The notes beneath the pieces were generated by a model that was not told the origin of the DNA, did no database searches, and was given only the letters and a program-made list of their open reading frames with translations. Of a stretch of 64,000 nt of DNA, positions 44,129 to 53,745 are shown in pieces. Positions within the stretch are counted from its first letter, which is position 1, and the number at the start of each line of letters is the position of its first letter. The position numbers were made by a program, and so were the translations under genes. Source of the DNA: Palsa-506 sp963707065 (lineage in GTDB: Bacteria > Actinomycetota > Actinomycetes > Streptosporangiales > Streptosporangiaceae); the NCBI GenBank assembly GCA_963707065.1, contig CAVPPJ010000021.1, positions 215,154-279,153 of the forward strand. The letters are read 5' to 3'.

Positions 44129-44659
44129 TCACTCCTCGTGCTTCTCGAAGCGGCTAACCGCGATGAGCCCGGCCACGAACACCGCCACCATCGCGATCAG
44201 CAGCGCCAGCTCCGACGTGCCGACCTTGACCTCGTTGCCGGGCGTCAGCACGAACAAGACCCGCCGGATAACCGCTACCAGCCCGACGACGATGAACGGC
44301 TGGGCGACCAGGCGGTGCGAGCGCAGCGACAGCACGACCGTATGAACGATCTCGACCAGGATCAGCACCAGCAGGACACGGTCCACCAGGATCGGCGCAG
44401 CCAGCGAGACGGACCCGGAGGATCCATCGAGGAAGTCGACGATCCCGGAGACCAGCACAACGGCAGCCAGAACGATGAGGACGATCCCGACGGTGACCGT
44501 CACGACGTCCTGCGCATGCTCCAGTATCCAGATTGACCGGGCGACGCCGGGCACGCCACGCCCCCGCAGAGAGCTGCCCGGCGCGTCCGCCTGCGAGCCG
44601 CCAGACGCCGGCGACGGCGCTGCAGGCTCAGTACCGTGATTGTCACCGGACGCCGACAT
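44129..44659 (-). CDS. PsiE-like membrane protein
   Basis: A protein of about 176 residues with four membrane helices: VVTVTVGIVLIVLAAVVLVS, then LLVLILVEIVHTVVLSL, PFIVVGLVAVIRRVLFVL and LALLIAMVAVFVAGLIAV. The arrangement, with RSHRLVAQPFIVVG between helices 2 and 3, is that of the phosphate-starvation-inducible PsiE family, whose molecular role is not settled. A Ser/Ala/Pro-rich 40-residue N-terminus is cytoplasmic or disordered. An ATG three codons earlier (44668) has its GGGAG too close, so I prefer 44659. Confidence 0.75.
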   Translation of the reverse strand: MSASGDNHGTEPAAPSPASGGSQADAPGSSLRGRGVPGVARSIWILEHAQDVVTVTVGIVLIVLAAVVLVSGIVDFLDGSSGSVSLAAPILVDRVLLVLILVEIVHTVVLSLRSHRLVAQPFIVVGLVAVIRRVLFVLTPGNEVKVGTSELALLIAMVAVFVAGLIAVSRFEKHEE

Positions 44660-44736
44660 GCCGGTCATTCTCCCATCGTCGCGCCGCCTCTCGCGGCCAT
44701 TGGCACCCTCTGGTAGCCGCACTTCGCGCGTCGTGC

Positions 44737-45102
44737 TCAGGCCGCCGGCTGGCTACTGCCCGGCGGCTGTAGCACGCAGAACTCGTTGCCGTCGGGATCA
44801 GCGAGGATACGCCAGCGCCAGCCGTCCTCCATGACAGCCTGACCGCTGATCAGGGTCGCACCGAGGCCGAGGACCCGCCGGACCTCCTGCGCGGCTATGG
44901 TTTCGAGGTGACCGACCTCATCGAGATCCAGCCCGGGCCAGAGGCGACTACACGGCACCAGATGGCCAGCCTCGAATAGGCGCGGCAATGGCCCTGCGAG
45001 GAAGTCTGGAAGGCCCGCAAAGTCACACCGACCCAGGGGCCGGCCCCAGACGAGAACCGCCGGAAAGGCAGCAGTCTGAGACGCGGCCGAACGCACACTC
45101 AC
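44737..45102 (-). pseudogene. VOC-family protein with a degenerate N-terminal half
   Basis: The last 65 residues are a clear VOC unit: DEVGHLETIAAQEVRRVLGLGA, then WRWRILADPDGNEFCVLQPP. The preceding 55 residues (GRPLGRCDFAGLPDFLAGPL) do not match the first half of the fold, and other frames offer no better fit. The gene is probably truncated or frameshifted at the 5' end near 44950. A short real protein cannot be excluded. Confidence 0.55.
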
Positions 45103-45191
45103 ATGCCGCTGCGGGCGCGCGTTGTTCTGGCCTGGCCTGATCCGTTTGGCTCTGGCGGGGCGATTGGCCGGCTTCGGGGGCAGGCGGTGGT

Positions 45192-45727
45192 TCAGGAATC
45201 CGGGTAGACCGGGCCGATTTTTTCCAGGACCTGGTCCCGGGACGATGAGCAGGTCAGGGCTTTGATCGGCAGGTAGACGGCGTGATGGAGGTGGGGCGGG
45301 TAGGCCTTGAGCCAGTGCGCCGCGACCGGGTTGCAGTTGGCGCCCGTGAACATGACGGTCTCGGCGACTCCCAGCAACGCGAGCGCGCGCTGGCCGGGCG
45401 CCAGTGTCACCGTCTTCACCGGGCCCGGGCTTTGCATGATCAAGGGCCTGGATGACCCGATCTGGCGGCCGGCCGAGTTCCCGGCCGTGACCAGCGACAC
45501 GCCGGGGTATCCCTTGAGCTTGCAGGCGGTGCAGGACACATTGGTGAAGGTCAGGTCGTAGATGGCGTGCTGGGTCGCGTTCTGGTTGTATGCCGCGGTG
45601 ACCCGTAGGTCCGCCGGCGTGCAGGCAGCCGGGGCGGGCCGCGATGATGAGCGCAGGCCGCCGGTGTGAGGGCGGTCAGGGCCGTGACCAGCAGCGGCGC
45701 GAGAACGCGTAGCGAAAGTGCCCGCAT
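45192..45727 (-). pseudogene. DUF4232 lipoprotein-like gene with one frameshift
   Basis: From the ATG at 45727 a lipoprotein-type signal is read: MRALSLRVLAPLLVTALTAL followed by a PAAC lipobox. About 30 codons later, near 45640, the frame must shift by one base to continue with CTPADLRVTAAYNQNATQHA and the DUF4232 core (CTACKLKGYPGVSL, LAPGQRALALLGV, CNPVAAHWL). The C-terminal frame itself is open further upstream but without signal character. Either the gene is broken or the base call is wrong. DUF4232 also occurs in the secreted protein at 23-25 kb. Confidence 0.65.
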
Positions 45728-46016
45728 GTACCTTGAGACGGAGAAGGGCCGCGACCGGTTGCTGTCTGGCCGTCCTGGCAGACGCAGAGACGCATCCGGT
45801 CATCAACGTAAGGCGTTTTTGTCAAGTGTCAGCCGGTACCTTGCTCGTCGTCGGTCCCTGCATAGCTGTCATGGGGATGGTGCCCGGCAGCGTGTAATCG
45901 GGTTGGTCCGGCGACGGGCGGGGCTGCCCAGGATGACCGGCGAGATCGCGCTGCGTTTCGATGCCGCGTGGGGCTCGCCACGGCCGCCAGCTTGAGGGGC
46001 CGCCTGTGTCTGGTTG
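45728..46016. other. Gap without gene
   Basis: About 290 bp between the lipoprotein relic and the 3' end of the IS110 transposase relic. I see nothing in it. Confidence 0.4.
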
Positions 46017-47363
46017 TCAGGCGGCGATCAGGGTCTGGTCTGGTCTGCCGGCGGCGGCGATGGCCGGATCCCGCCGCTGGCCCGTGGTGATCACCGCGTG
46101 CAGGTGCCGGAGCAGCGCGGCGGCGATCGCGGCGTGCGCCTGGCCGGCGGGCAGCTTGTTGTGCTCGCGCTGGTCAGGTAGGTGAACCGGGCGGCTAGAC
46201 GGGGCTGGATTTGAGTGCTCCCCAGACCGCGCGCCATGCCGCCAGTCGCAGCGCCGGGCGTCCCTGGCCGGTGGTGCGGGTCCGGCCGGTGTAGCTGCCG
46301 GAGTTCTTCTGCCGCGGCGCGAGGCCGGCGTGCTTAACCAGCGCGCGGCCGGTAGTGAACCGCCCGGGGTCGCCGTTCTCGGCCAGGATGCTGGCGGCGC
46401 CGATGGCGGACAGCCCGGTGATCGAGGTGACCAGGCCGGTCAGTCCCAGCTCGCCCATGACGGTGACCATCCGCTGCTCAGTGCCGGCGAGCCTGGCACG
46501 GGTCTCGCGCCAGCCGGCCAGCAGCAAAGCGGCGCGTTCCAGCGCGCCGTGACGCATCTCGGTTACCCCGGCCGGGCCGGGGCAGGCGGCGAATACCGCG
46601 TCGATGATCTTCTGCCATGGGTGCACCGCGTCCCACCGGGCGACCTGGCGGCGCACCGCCGCGTCGAAGCGGCGCCGGCCGAGCCGGGTGACGCGGCCAA
46701 GGTCGCCGTTGGCGGCGCGGCTCAGCGCAACCGTCAGCGCCGCACGCCAGGTGGTGGACTTGAACGGCTGCCGGGCAGCATCCAGCACCGCTGGCCAGGC
46801 GCACTCCAGCAGGTCCCGCATCTGCTGCACTTGCGCTACCTGCCCGGCCACTAGCCGGGCACGGCGGATGCCCAGGTGCCGCAGGCGCGCCCAGACCGCA
46901 TCGGCTGGCCCGGGCAGGTAGCAGCGCAGCTGCGCGACCAGGCGGGCGATCAGCACAGCATCCTTGTCATCGGTCCTGACCGGAGGTCAGGTCCCCGGCC
47001 CGCCGGGCCCACGAGCTCATCAGCGGCTGCACGCACGCGAACGGCATGCCCCGCCCGGCGGGCCAGCTGGCCGATCACCCGCCAGCGGTGACCGGCCGGC
47101 ACGGCAGCGACCGTCACGCCGGCGAATCCCGCCGCCGGCGCACGACCGGCGGCCCAGTCCAATGCAGTGCCCAGCTCCCAGGCCCGCCGCCGGAACGTCC
47201 GCCGCGCCAGCACTCGCGACTCATGGTCAGCCACCACGACCATCTGCTTACTATCCGCCAGGTCGATGCCCGCGATCGCATTAGTCGCCGGCACGGCCTC
47301 ACGCCGGGCCAGGCGAGCGTTGCGGTTGCGATCACCCCGGGAAACACCACTACGGTCAGACAC
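46017..47363 (-). pseudogene. IS110-family transposase, two frameshifts
   Basis: A DEDD transposase of about 440 residues in three frames. It starts at GTG 47363 behind AGGAGG; GIDLADSKQMVVVADHESRV carries the first Asp. Near 46965 a one-base shift is needed to reach TDDKDAVLIARLV, the D-D pair. The C-terminal transposase_20 region (LTGLVTSITGLSAIGAASIL, GDPGRFTTGRALVKHAGLAP) is intact. It hits a stop at 46195, where a second shift restores REHNKLPAGQAHAAIAAALL and LIAA. IS110 elements lack long inverted repeats, so exact borders are not visible. Confidence 0.85.
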
Positions 47364-47622
47364 GGACGTCCTCCTCCTGCGCGTGGGATCCGAACCCGAA
47401 CAGCGCATCAGGAGGACGTCTTCACGTCTCAGACCGACACGCAAAACCACTTACTATGCCGCGTTCGGTGCGAGGTCCATCTTGCCGAGATGATGCTGGC
47501 TGCTGCTCCGGGCAAAGGCGGGCGATCTGTGCTGGCTAGATTGATGACAGATGGGCACCGGCCCGCGCCCGCGATGGTCCTTTAGCATCCGCGAGCCGAG
47601 GGCGTGGGAGGAGGGCTGCCGG

Positions 47623-48150
47623 ATGGGATCGCTGCGCTGGGCCGAGTTCGCGGCTGCGGCCCCGGAACTGGCCGCGGATGGGCACGCGCTGATCGAGCGT
47701 TTCGGCTTCGTGCTCGTTGGCACCATCCGCGCCGACGGGAGTCCCCGCATCAGCCCGGTCGCGGTGCACCTGGTCAAGGGCGACCTGATGCTGGTCATGA
47801 TCCCTGGCACGCACAAGGCACGCGACGTGCTCCGCGACCCCCGCATCGTGCTGCAATCACCTGTCACCGAGGCAGCCGAGCCTGGCGCGGAGTTCAAGCT
47901 GCGCGGACATGCGGTCGAGGCCTCCGCCGAGCGCTTGCGCACGGCAACCGCGGACAGCGTCGAGACGGTGAGCGGCTGGCGCCCGCTGCAGTCCTGGCTG
48001 TTCTTGTCCGTCACCGTGCAGGCGGCTGCTCACATGGCATGGGCCGGCGAGGAGATGCTGCTGACCTGCTGGGACAAGCTCGGGCTTCGCGGGCCCGAGC
48101 GCCGACGCCTGGACCCAAGCGCCGGGATGTACCGGGGCGCAGGAACGTAG
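47623..48150 (+). CDS. Pyridoxamine 5'-phosphate oxidase-like flavin protein
   Basis: A 175-residue split-barrel protein. ALIERFGFVLVGTIRADGSPRISPV is the typical first hairpin; IPGTHKARDVLRDPRIVLQSPV is the second with the flavin-phosphate binding basic residues; EFKLRGHAVEAS follows. Family members bind FMN, F420 or haem, and the cofactor cannot be told from sequence here. I chose the ATG at 47623 because of GGAGGAGGG upstream; the frame is open to 47551. It is monocistronic. Confidence 0.82.
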   Translation: MGSLRWAEFAAAAPELAADGHALIERFGFVLVGTIRADGSPRISPVAVHLVKGDLMLVMIPGTHKARDVLRDPRIVLQSPVTEAAEPGAEFKLRGHAVEASAERLRTATADSVETVSGWRPLQSWLFLSVTVQAAAHMAWAGEEMLLTCWDKLGLRGPERRRLDPSAGMYRGAGT

Positions 48151-48237
48151 CGTCCGGCAGCGTTCGGGTGTTCACGTTTCGGCAGGTCTTGGTGGTCTCA
48201 CATAAGACCACGGCCCGACAGGCCGCCGGGCGAGCGG

Positions 48238-48453
48238 TTAGCCTTTCGCCGGTCCCTTCCTGGCCTTCCTGCGCGGATGCTCGATGATCGCGTCCGGGCC
48301 CGGAAGCACCAGGGCTGTGTGACCGTCGTCGAATCGCACCAGGTAAGGCGGCTCCCCGTCCGCCCCGCGGACCTCAATGATCTCGCCCGTCCGCTCCGGA
48401 TGGCCCACGACGTTAGCGTGCACGTGGAGCCGGTCCCCGACGGCCGCCTGCAT
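48238..48453 (-). CDS. DUF1918 domain protein, copy 2
   Basis: A 71-residue homologue of the gene at 43.5 kb: MQAAVGDRLHVHANVVGHPE, then GEIIEVRGADGEPPYLVRF and the same RRKARKGPAKG end. GAGGAGG lies just upstream of the ATG, as in copy 1. It is convergent with the PPOX-like gene. The two copies lie 4.5 kb apart in opposite orientation with unrelated sequence between, which suggests an old inverted duplication or transposition. Confidence 0.85.
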   Translation of the reverse strand: MQAAVGDRLHVHANVVGHPERTGEIIEVRGADGEPPYLVRFDDGHTALVLPGPDAIIEHPRRKARKGPAKG

Positions 48454-48583
48454 GCGGTCCACCTCCTCATCCGCGCCTGCTCGCGACACGTCCGCATTCC
48501 CCGCGCTGGATGGCCGGCTCACGGTGTACGCCAGACTGGCACAGGCAAGCATCTAACGCGACGCTGCTTGCTGGTAATGGGTC

Positions 48584-48901
48584 ATGCGGCGTCTGCCGCG
48601 CGCCCGGTTCACCTCGATCGAGGCCGCCCGGGCGCACTGCCAGGACTTCTTTCCCTGGTACAACAACCAGCACCGCCACGGCGGCCTCGGCCTGCACACC
48701 GCAGCCGACATCCACCACGGCCGCGCTCCCGCCATCCAGGCCCAGCGAGCCAGCGTCCTGGACGCCGCCTGCCACGCCCGCCCCGACCGCTTCGTCCGCA
48801 AGCCACCCGCCCCGCCGAAACTGCCAGGCACCTCCTGGATCAACCCGCCCGAAAGAAAGAAGCCGACCCTCAATAAGAACCACCCGACGGCGCCTCACTG
48901 A
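48584..48901 (+). pseudogene. IS3-family transposase C-terminal fragment
   Basis: About 100 codons of the integrase core end: RARFTSIEAARAHCQDFFPW, then YNNQHRHGGLGLHTAADIHH with the last catalytic region, and RFVRKPPAPPKLPGTSWIN before the stop. The N-terminal DDE residues and orfA are missing. After the stop a TTGACAG sequence may be the right end of the element. The left border lies about 130 bp from DUF1918 copy 2. Confidence 0.75.
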
Positions 48902-49000
48902 GGTTGACAGATTCCGATACGGCTCCGGCGGCCCAGGCCCCACGAGGCTTGACGCTGCGGGCGGCGTGGGCACTGAGGAAGACAGCCGTCCGGCCGCGGT

Positions 49001-49062
49001 TTAACAATCCTTCCGGTACGGCCAGCCGGACATGCGGCTCACTGTTAACAGTGCATCGCCTC
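49001..49062. repeat. 62-bp dispersed repeat, copy A
   Basis: It begins TTAACAATCC and contains the palindrome ACTGTTAACAGT. It matches 53374-53435 ungapped at 55 of 62 positions. Copy A ends two bases before an IS630 element. Confidence 0.7.
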
Positions 49063-49063
49063 A

Positions 49064-50238
49064 CTAACGATCTTCAATTTTTGAGGGTTACTGCCGCTGG
49101 TGGTGGCTGCCTCGGCGCGGTATGCCGGAGTCATGAGGTATCCCGATGGCGGCGGGCTGGACGCGTGCAGGAGCGGGCCCGCCGGGAGCAGGTGCGGCTG
49201 GCGGCGGCGGAGCTGATCGAGGCGGGGGCTAGCGACCGGGAGGTGGCGAGGCGGTTCCGGGTGTCGCGGATGTCGGTGAACCGGTGGCGGCGGTCGCTGG
49301 CTGCTGGCGGCCGGGCGGCGCTGGCCTCCAGGGGCGCGGGCGGTGCCCGGTGCAAGCTCAGCCCGGCGCAGCTGCGTGAGCTGGAGACGGTGCTGGATGC
49401 CGGCCCGGCGTCCTGGGGCTGGGAGAGGACCAGTGCTGGACGCTGGCCCGGATCGCGGAGCTGGTGCGGCGTCGGTTCGGGGTGGAGTACACGCTGGCCG
49501 GGCTGGATGTGCTGCTGCACCGGATCGGGTGGAGCGTGCAGGTCCCGGCCCGGCGGGCCGCCGAGCGGGACGAGGCGGCGATCGCCGCGGTGGAGGGAGG
49601 AGACCTGGCCGGTGGTAAAAGGACGGCGGCGGACCTGGGCGCCTGGCTGGTCTTCGAAGACGAATCAGGCCAGGGCTTGAGGCCGCCGCAACGGGCCGGA
49701 CCTGGGGACGGCGCGGCCAGACCCCGGTGGTGCGGGTGACCGGCGGCAGCAACAAGCGGGTGTCGCTCGCCGCGCTGATCGCCGTCAAGCCCGGGCAGCC
49801 GGCCCCGGCTGATCTACCGGGTGCACCACGGCCGCCGCTCGCCGTGATGACCGGCGCAAGGGCTTCACCGAGGCCGGATTACGCCCGGCTGCTGGATGCC
49901 GCGCACCAGCAGCTCGGCGGGCCGCTCGTGGTGGTGTGGGACAACCTGAACACCCACGTCAGCCGCGCGATGGCCGAGCTGGTCGCCGCCCGGGACTGGC
50001 TGACGGTGTTCCGGCTCCCGCCGTATGCGCACGAGCTCAACCCGGTCGGGGTCAGTGTGGTCGCACCTGAAGAGATCCCTGGCCAACCTGGCCAAACGCG
50101 ACATCAGCCAGCTGACCGCGCTGGTGAAGACCCGGCTCAGGCGGATGCAGTACCGGCCCGGCCTCCTCGGCGGCTTCCTCGCCGGCACCAGGCTCGACCT
50201 CACACCCTTCTGTAACCCCCGCGCTTGAAGATCGTTAG
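49064..50238 (+). mobile_element. IS630-family insertion sequence with intact ends
   Basis: About 1.17 kb flanked by 14-bp perfect inverted repeats (CTAACGATCTTCAA at 49064-49077 and its complement at 50225-50238). TA occurs at both borders, as expected for the TA target duplication of this family. The enclosed transposase is frameshifted several times, so the copy depends on a helper. Confidence 0.8.
49133..50228 (+). pseudogene. IS630-family transposase, frameshifted
   Basis: The N-terminal helix-turn-helix block reads ASDREVARRFRVSRMSVNRW. Later frames give RRFGVEYTLAGLDVLLHRIG, then AADLGAWLVFEDESGQGLRP with the first catalytic Asp-Glu region. VTGGSNKRVSLAALIAVKPG, GPLVVVWDNLNTHVSRAM with the second Asp, and VWSHLKRSLANLAKRDISQL follow. 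At least four frame changes are needed across about 360 codons. The ATG at 49133 starts MRYPDGG, typical for the group. It is inactive as written. Confidence 0.85.
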
Positions 50239-50377
50239 CCGGCCTCGGCGGCGTTCCGCTGCTTCGCCTTGTTGATCACTGCCCATAGCGCATCCTCGAA
50301 GGACCTACTGCGGGGACGCCTGCCGGGCAGCCGCCTACAGACGCCGCCGCGACGCCAGCACCACACCCCCCGCTGCA

Positions 50378-50569
50378 GTGCCGCCGTCACGGCCACGGCG
50401 GCCGGTCACCATCTATGAATGCGGCAACTGCGGGCACCGGGCACTCGGCGAGCAGCGCTGCGACAACTGCAGCACCTTCATGAACCGCATCGGACCCGGC
50501 GGCTGCTGCCCCGCCTGCGACGAGCCTGTCACCATCACCGAGCTCACCGGTCAGGAGGCCGGAACTTGA
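50378..50569 (+). CDS. Small zinc-ribbon protein
   Basis: A 63-residue protein with CGNCGHRALGEQRCDNCSTF and CCPACDEPV, that is, two CxxC pairs followed by a third CxxC, enough to bind at least one zinc. The start is GTG at 50378; a later start would remove the first strand. Similar ribbons accompany mobile-element genes in actinobacteria. It may be the end of a larger lost protein, because it lies just 140 bp from the IS630 copy. Confidence 0.5.
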   Translation: MPPSRPRRPVTIYECGNCGHRALGEQRCDNCSTFMNRIGPGGCCPACDEPVTITELTGQEAGT

Positions 50570-50772
50570 CAGCCCCGTAAGCTCATCCCAGACCCTCCGC
50601 ACCGCTCACCCCCTGGGGAATTTCGGTAATCGACAGCGAGGAAATTCGGTAATCCGCAGCAACAGTGGCGTAGCCACTTTCAGCCGTGGCGGTTAGCGTG
50701 GTGATGCCGGATTCATCATTTGCCCGGAGGTGCCGGATGACCAACATCGCGCCGGGCTGAGCTGCCGTCGTC

Positions 50773-52038
50773 GTGGATCTTAACCGGGGGCTGGAAGACC
50801 TGGTGGCCGTGGCGCTGGTGGCAGCGCTTACGCCGCTGGTAGTCGCCGTCTTGCCGGGACCGCGGATTCCGCAGGTTGTCATTTTCCTGCTCGGCGGCGT
50901 CCTGATCGGCCCGCACGTGCTCGGCCTGGCCGAAACGTCCAACATCCAGTTGCTGGCCAATATCGGGCTGGGCTTTTTGTTCCTGCTGGCCGGTTATGAG
51001 CTGGATCCCTTGCTCTTGCGGCAGCGGCCGGGCCAGCTGGCGATTATAGGCTGGCTGATCTCGGCGGTGCTCGCTGTCGGGGTGGTGGCGGGGCTGGCCG
51101 CGGCCGGGTATGTCAACGACTATGTGCCGGTGGGGCTGGCGCTGACCACCACGGCGCTGGGCACGCTGCTGCCCATCCTGCGCGACAATGACATGCTCAT
51201 CGGCCGGTTCGGCTCTTACATCGAGTCGGCAGGGGCGGTCGGGGAACTGTTCCCGATCCTGATCATCGCCGTCTTCCTCACCCAGCGCGGCCACTTCGTC
51301 GCGCTGGCCTCGGTAGCCCTAGTCGGCGTGCTCGCCCTCGCCTTGTCCGCCGCGCCGCGGCTGGCCCGCAGCCGCACGGTACAGCGGGTCATCCGGGAGG
51401 GCCAGGACACGACCGGGCAGACCATGCTGCGCTGGGCCATGGTGCTGCTGTTCGCGCTGCTGGCCATCGCCAGCCGGTTCGGCCTGGATGTCGTCCTCGG
51501 CGCCATGCTGGCCGGGATGGTGCTGCGCCGCTGGACCCGCCGGATGGACGTGGACACCACTAGCCTGGAGCACAAGTTCGACACGGTCGGCTACGGCATC
51601 TTCATCCCCATCTTTTTCATTTCCGCGGGGATGACCCTCGACCTCAAAGCCCTGGGCCAGGACCCGCTGCGCCTGCTGATCATCTTCGGCCTGCTGCTGA
51701 TCGTCCGCGGGCTGCCCTCACTGCTGGTCTACCGGCGAGCCCTGCCCTTCCGGCAGCGGCTGGAGATGACCTTCATCACCGCAACCACGATGCCGCTGCT
51801 GATCGCCCTGGCCGAGATCGGCGAGCGGGACGGGATCATGCTCCCCGCCACCGCCGCCGCCCTGGTCGGCGCAGGTGTGCTGTCGGTCCTGGTGTATCCA
51901 CTCATCGCCGTGACACTGCACCGGTCAACGCCGCTGACCCCCGCCGACATCGGGATCACGGCCGAGGGGACCGCCACCGGGACCAACGCACCACCGGAGA
52001 ATCCCGGCGACTACCGCCAAGGCAATCAGCAGTCATAG
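50773..52038 (+). CDS. Cation:proton antiporter, CPA2 (KefB/NapA-like) family
   Basis: A 421-residue membrane protein with about 12 helices. The first segments (VAVALVAALTPLVVAVLPGP, VVIFLLGGVLIGPHVLGLA, IGLGFLFLLAGYELDP) are the standard start of monovalent cation/H+ antiporters. The discontinuous-helix region with AGAVGELFPILIIAVF and the ion-binding FFISAGMTLDLKAL follow. There is no C-terminal TrkA-N regulatory domain. It exchanges Na+ or K+ for H+ at the membrane. The start is GTG at 50773. It is monocistronic. Confidence 0.88.
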   Translation: MDLNRGLEDLVAVALVAALTPLVVAVLPGPRIPQVVIFLLGGVLIGPHVLGLAETSNIQLLANIGLGFLFLLAGYELDPLLLRQRPGQLAIIGWLISAVLAVGVVAGLAAAGYVNDYVPVGLALTTTALGTLLPILRDNDMLIGRFGSYIESAGAVGELFPILIIAVFLTQRGHFVALASVALVGVLALALSAAPRLARSRTVQRVIREGQDTTGQTMLRWAMVLLFALLAIASRFGLDVVLGAMLAGMVLRRWTRRMDVDTTSLEHKFDTVGYGIFIPIFFISAGMTLDLKALGQDPLRLLIIFGLLLIVRGLPSLLVYRRALPFRQRLEMTFITATTMPLLIALAEIGERDGIMLPATAAALVGAGVLSVLVYPLIAVTLHRSTPLTPADIGITAEGTATGTNAPPENPGDYRQGNQQS

Positions 52039-52047
52039 CGCTTGTTT

Positions 52048-52155
52048 CTAGACCATGAGGGCCTTGCCTGAGGGCGTTCCCGGCCTTGGCCCTGGCCGCT
52101 TGAGGTTGCCCTTGACCGCTTCGTCCTTGTGCGCGATCTTCTTGGCGGTACTCAT
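52048..52155 (-). pseudogene. Truncated CsbD-like stress protein
   Basis: A 35-codon frame starting STAKKIAHKDEAVKGNLKRP. The first 18 residues match the CsbD N-terminus. A shift then replaces the usual AAGKATGN repeat; an alternative frame reads QAARAKAGNALRQG and would continue the family. The complete protein would be about 60 residues. It probably became non-functional by a small deletion. Confidence 0.5.
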
Positions 52156-52653
52156 GAGAGGGCTGCCTCACATGTCATCCCTCCGTCCAGCAGCGTGGGG
52201 CGGACAAGCCGGGCTGTAGGCGCGGCCGTTGGAGGGCGCCAGGCTCGTGGTTTGGTGTCTCTGGGCCACCTCAGCCCTGGTGTTGTCGGCCTATTTATCT
52301 GGGCACGGATCGGTGATCAACGGCACGCTCTTTCGTGACGGGCTACCCCTGGCCGACTGCCCGGCTTTGAGGATCACGAAGACATCCGAGGCCGTATGCG
52401 GGAACTATCCCTTTGAGTGACCACGGTGCCAGACGTTCACCAGCAGACACACCAATCCTGCCGATCCCGACCTAACCGCACCGCTCGCCACCTCACCTTG
52501 CCTGCCTGAGACCGCGCCAGTGCGGGTTGGTGACACGCAGGCGTGGCGCACCTCGGGAGAACAGGGCATAAAATGGTTCAGCCAGCGCAAGCGTTTCACT
52601 GAAACCAGCGTCGCTCTTGCTCCACTCCGTCGCACACACAGTAGGAAGGAACG
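52156..52653. other. Gap with a doubtful 63-codon frame
   Basis: A plus-strand frame at 52229-52420 has one hydrophobic segment (LVVWCLWATSALVLSAYLSG) and a Cys pair near its end. It may be a small membrane protein but lacks a ribosome site. Otherwise I see nothing. Confidence 0.3.
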
Positions 52654-52821
52654 ATGGGAAGGCAGGCAGCCGTCGTACTTTACGTGCTCGCGCTGGTAGC
52701 CGTCGTGATCGGCGTGGACGTCCTGTTCTTCAGGAACCAGTTCTGGGAGCGGCTGATAGTGAACGTCGGAATTGTCCTGGTGTTCGCGGCGTTCTATTTT
52801 AGGTTCCTGAAGCGTCCATGA
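52654..52821 (+). CDS. Small membrane protein (55 aa)
   Basis: A 55-residue protein with two helices, VVLYVLALVAVVIGVDVLFF and LIVNVGIVLVFAAFYF, joined by a short RNQFWER loop and ending KRP. AAGGA precedes the ATG by a few bases. Residue pattern and codon use look like those of genuine small actinobacterial membrane proteins. The function is unknown. No neighbour shares its transcript. Confidence 0.75.
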   Translation: MGRQAAVVLYVLALVAVVIGVDVLFFRNQFWERLIVNVGIVLVFAAFYFRFLKRP

Positions 52822-53373
52822 GCGCAGCCACCGCAATGCGGCTCCCCCAGCTCCACGGCGAACCTGAATCAACGCTCGTCGGGCCAGCGCACGCCCGCGA
52901 CGGCACGGAGGTGCCGGTATTCCCATGGCCTGATCAGACGCCTCATAACGATGACAGATCGCGAGGAAGTGGTGCTGTCATCTGGTGCGTGCACCGGGAT
53001 GCCTCCTGCCGTCGGCTGCCCGGTCACATAGCTGAATGATATGGGTGGATCGTCAAGAGCGGCACTCGCCGTCAGGCTCGGCGCAGAGGGGAACGAGGCA
53101 CTATCCCGCCCCGTCACAACGCGTAACCGTGAAGCCGCCGCCGGGCCGTCGTTGATGCCGCGACCGCGCATGTTACGGTGACCGCCGACCTGGACTCAGC
53201 CAGGGCGGCGAACGTAATAGCAGCGCTCACCAAGCGTTGCCGAACCGTGCTCACGGAGCGCTGCCGCTACATCACCAAATAACGAGGTCGCTAACACCTG
53301 GCCTCGGAACGGGCCAGCAGAGTCTGCGGTACCGTAGGCGGCGCGGACCAAGCCGCCTGACCTGCCAAGCTTG
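52822..53373. other. No recognisable gene
   Basis: About 550 bp. Frames on both strands are short and unconvincing. The stretch ends at copy B of the 62-bp repeat. Confidence 0.4.
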
Positions 53374-53435
53374 TTAACAATCCGTGCGGTACGGCCAGCC
53401 AAACACGCTGCTCACTGTTAACAGCGCATCGCCTC
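53374..53435. repeat. 62-bp dispersed repeat, copy B
   Basis: Ungapped match to 49001-49062 at 55 of 62 positions, same orientation, including TTAACAATCC and CACTGTTAACAG. It lies 70 bp before the IS630-type fragment. Confidence 0.7.
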
Positions 53436-53504
53436 GTACTCACTCTTGTATTGCTTCACGGCTCCTTGGCATGAACTAGTAGAGTGTCGCGCCTTATTCT
53501 TGTC

Positions 53505-53745
53505 TTAGGGTTGGGTATAGGTGGCGTAGTCGACTCGCGCGTCGCCGGTGGTGAAGTGCCACTGGACTTGGCGCTGGCCGGTGCTGGCCTGCTGCTGCCA
53601 GGCAGCGAGTCCGGCGTTGAGCGGGGCGGGTGCGCCGATGCGGCGGTCCAGGCACTGGCGGGTCAGGGCGGGCAGTTCGATCACGGCGATGTTAAGCCAG
53701 GACCCGTGCCTGGGGGTGTGGTGGATCTCCAGGCGCTGCGATCGC
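53505..53745 (-). pseudogene. IS630-type transposase C-terminal fragment
   Basis: About 75 codons ending in a TAA at 53505-53507. They read EIHHTPRHGSWLNIAVIELP, ALTRQCLDRRI and LAAWQQQASTGQRQVQWHF, then TTGDARVDYATY. GSWLN-E is the last catalytic region of a subgroup of IS630 transposases different from the one at 49-50 kb. The upstream part is missing where it meets the IS1380 fragment. Confidence 0.75.
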
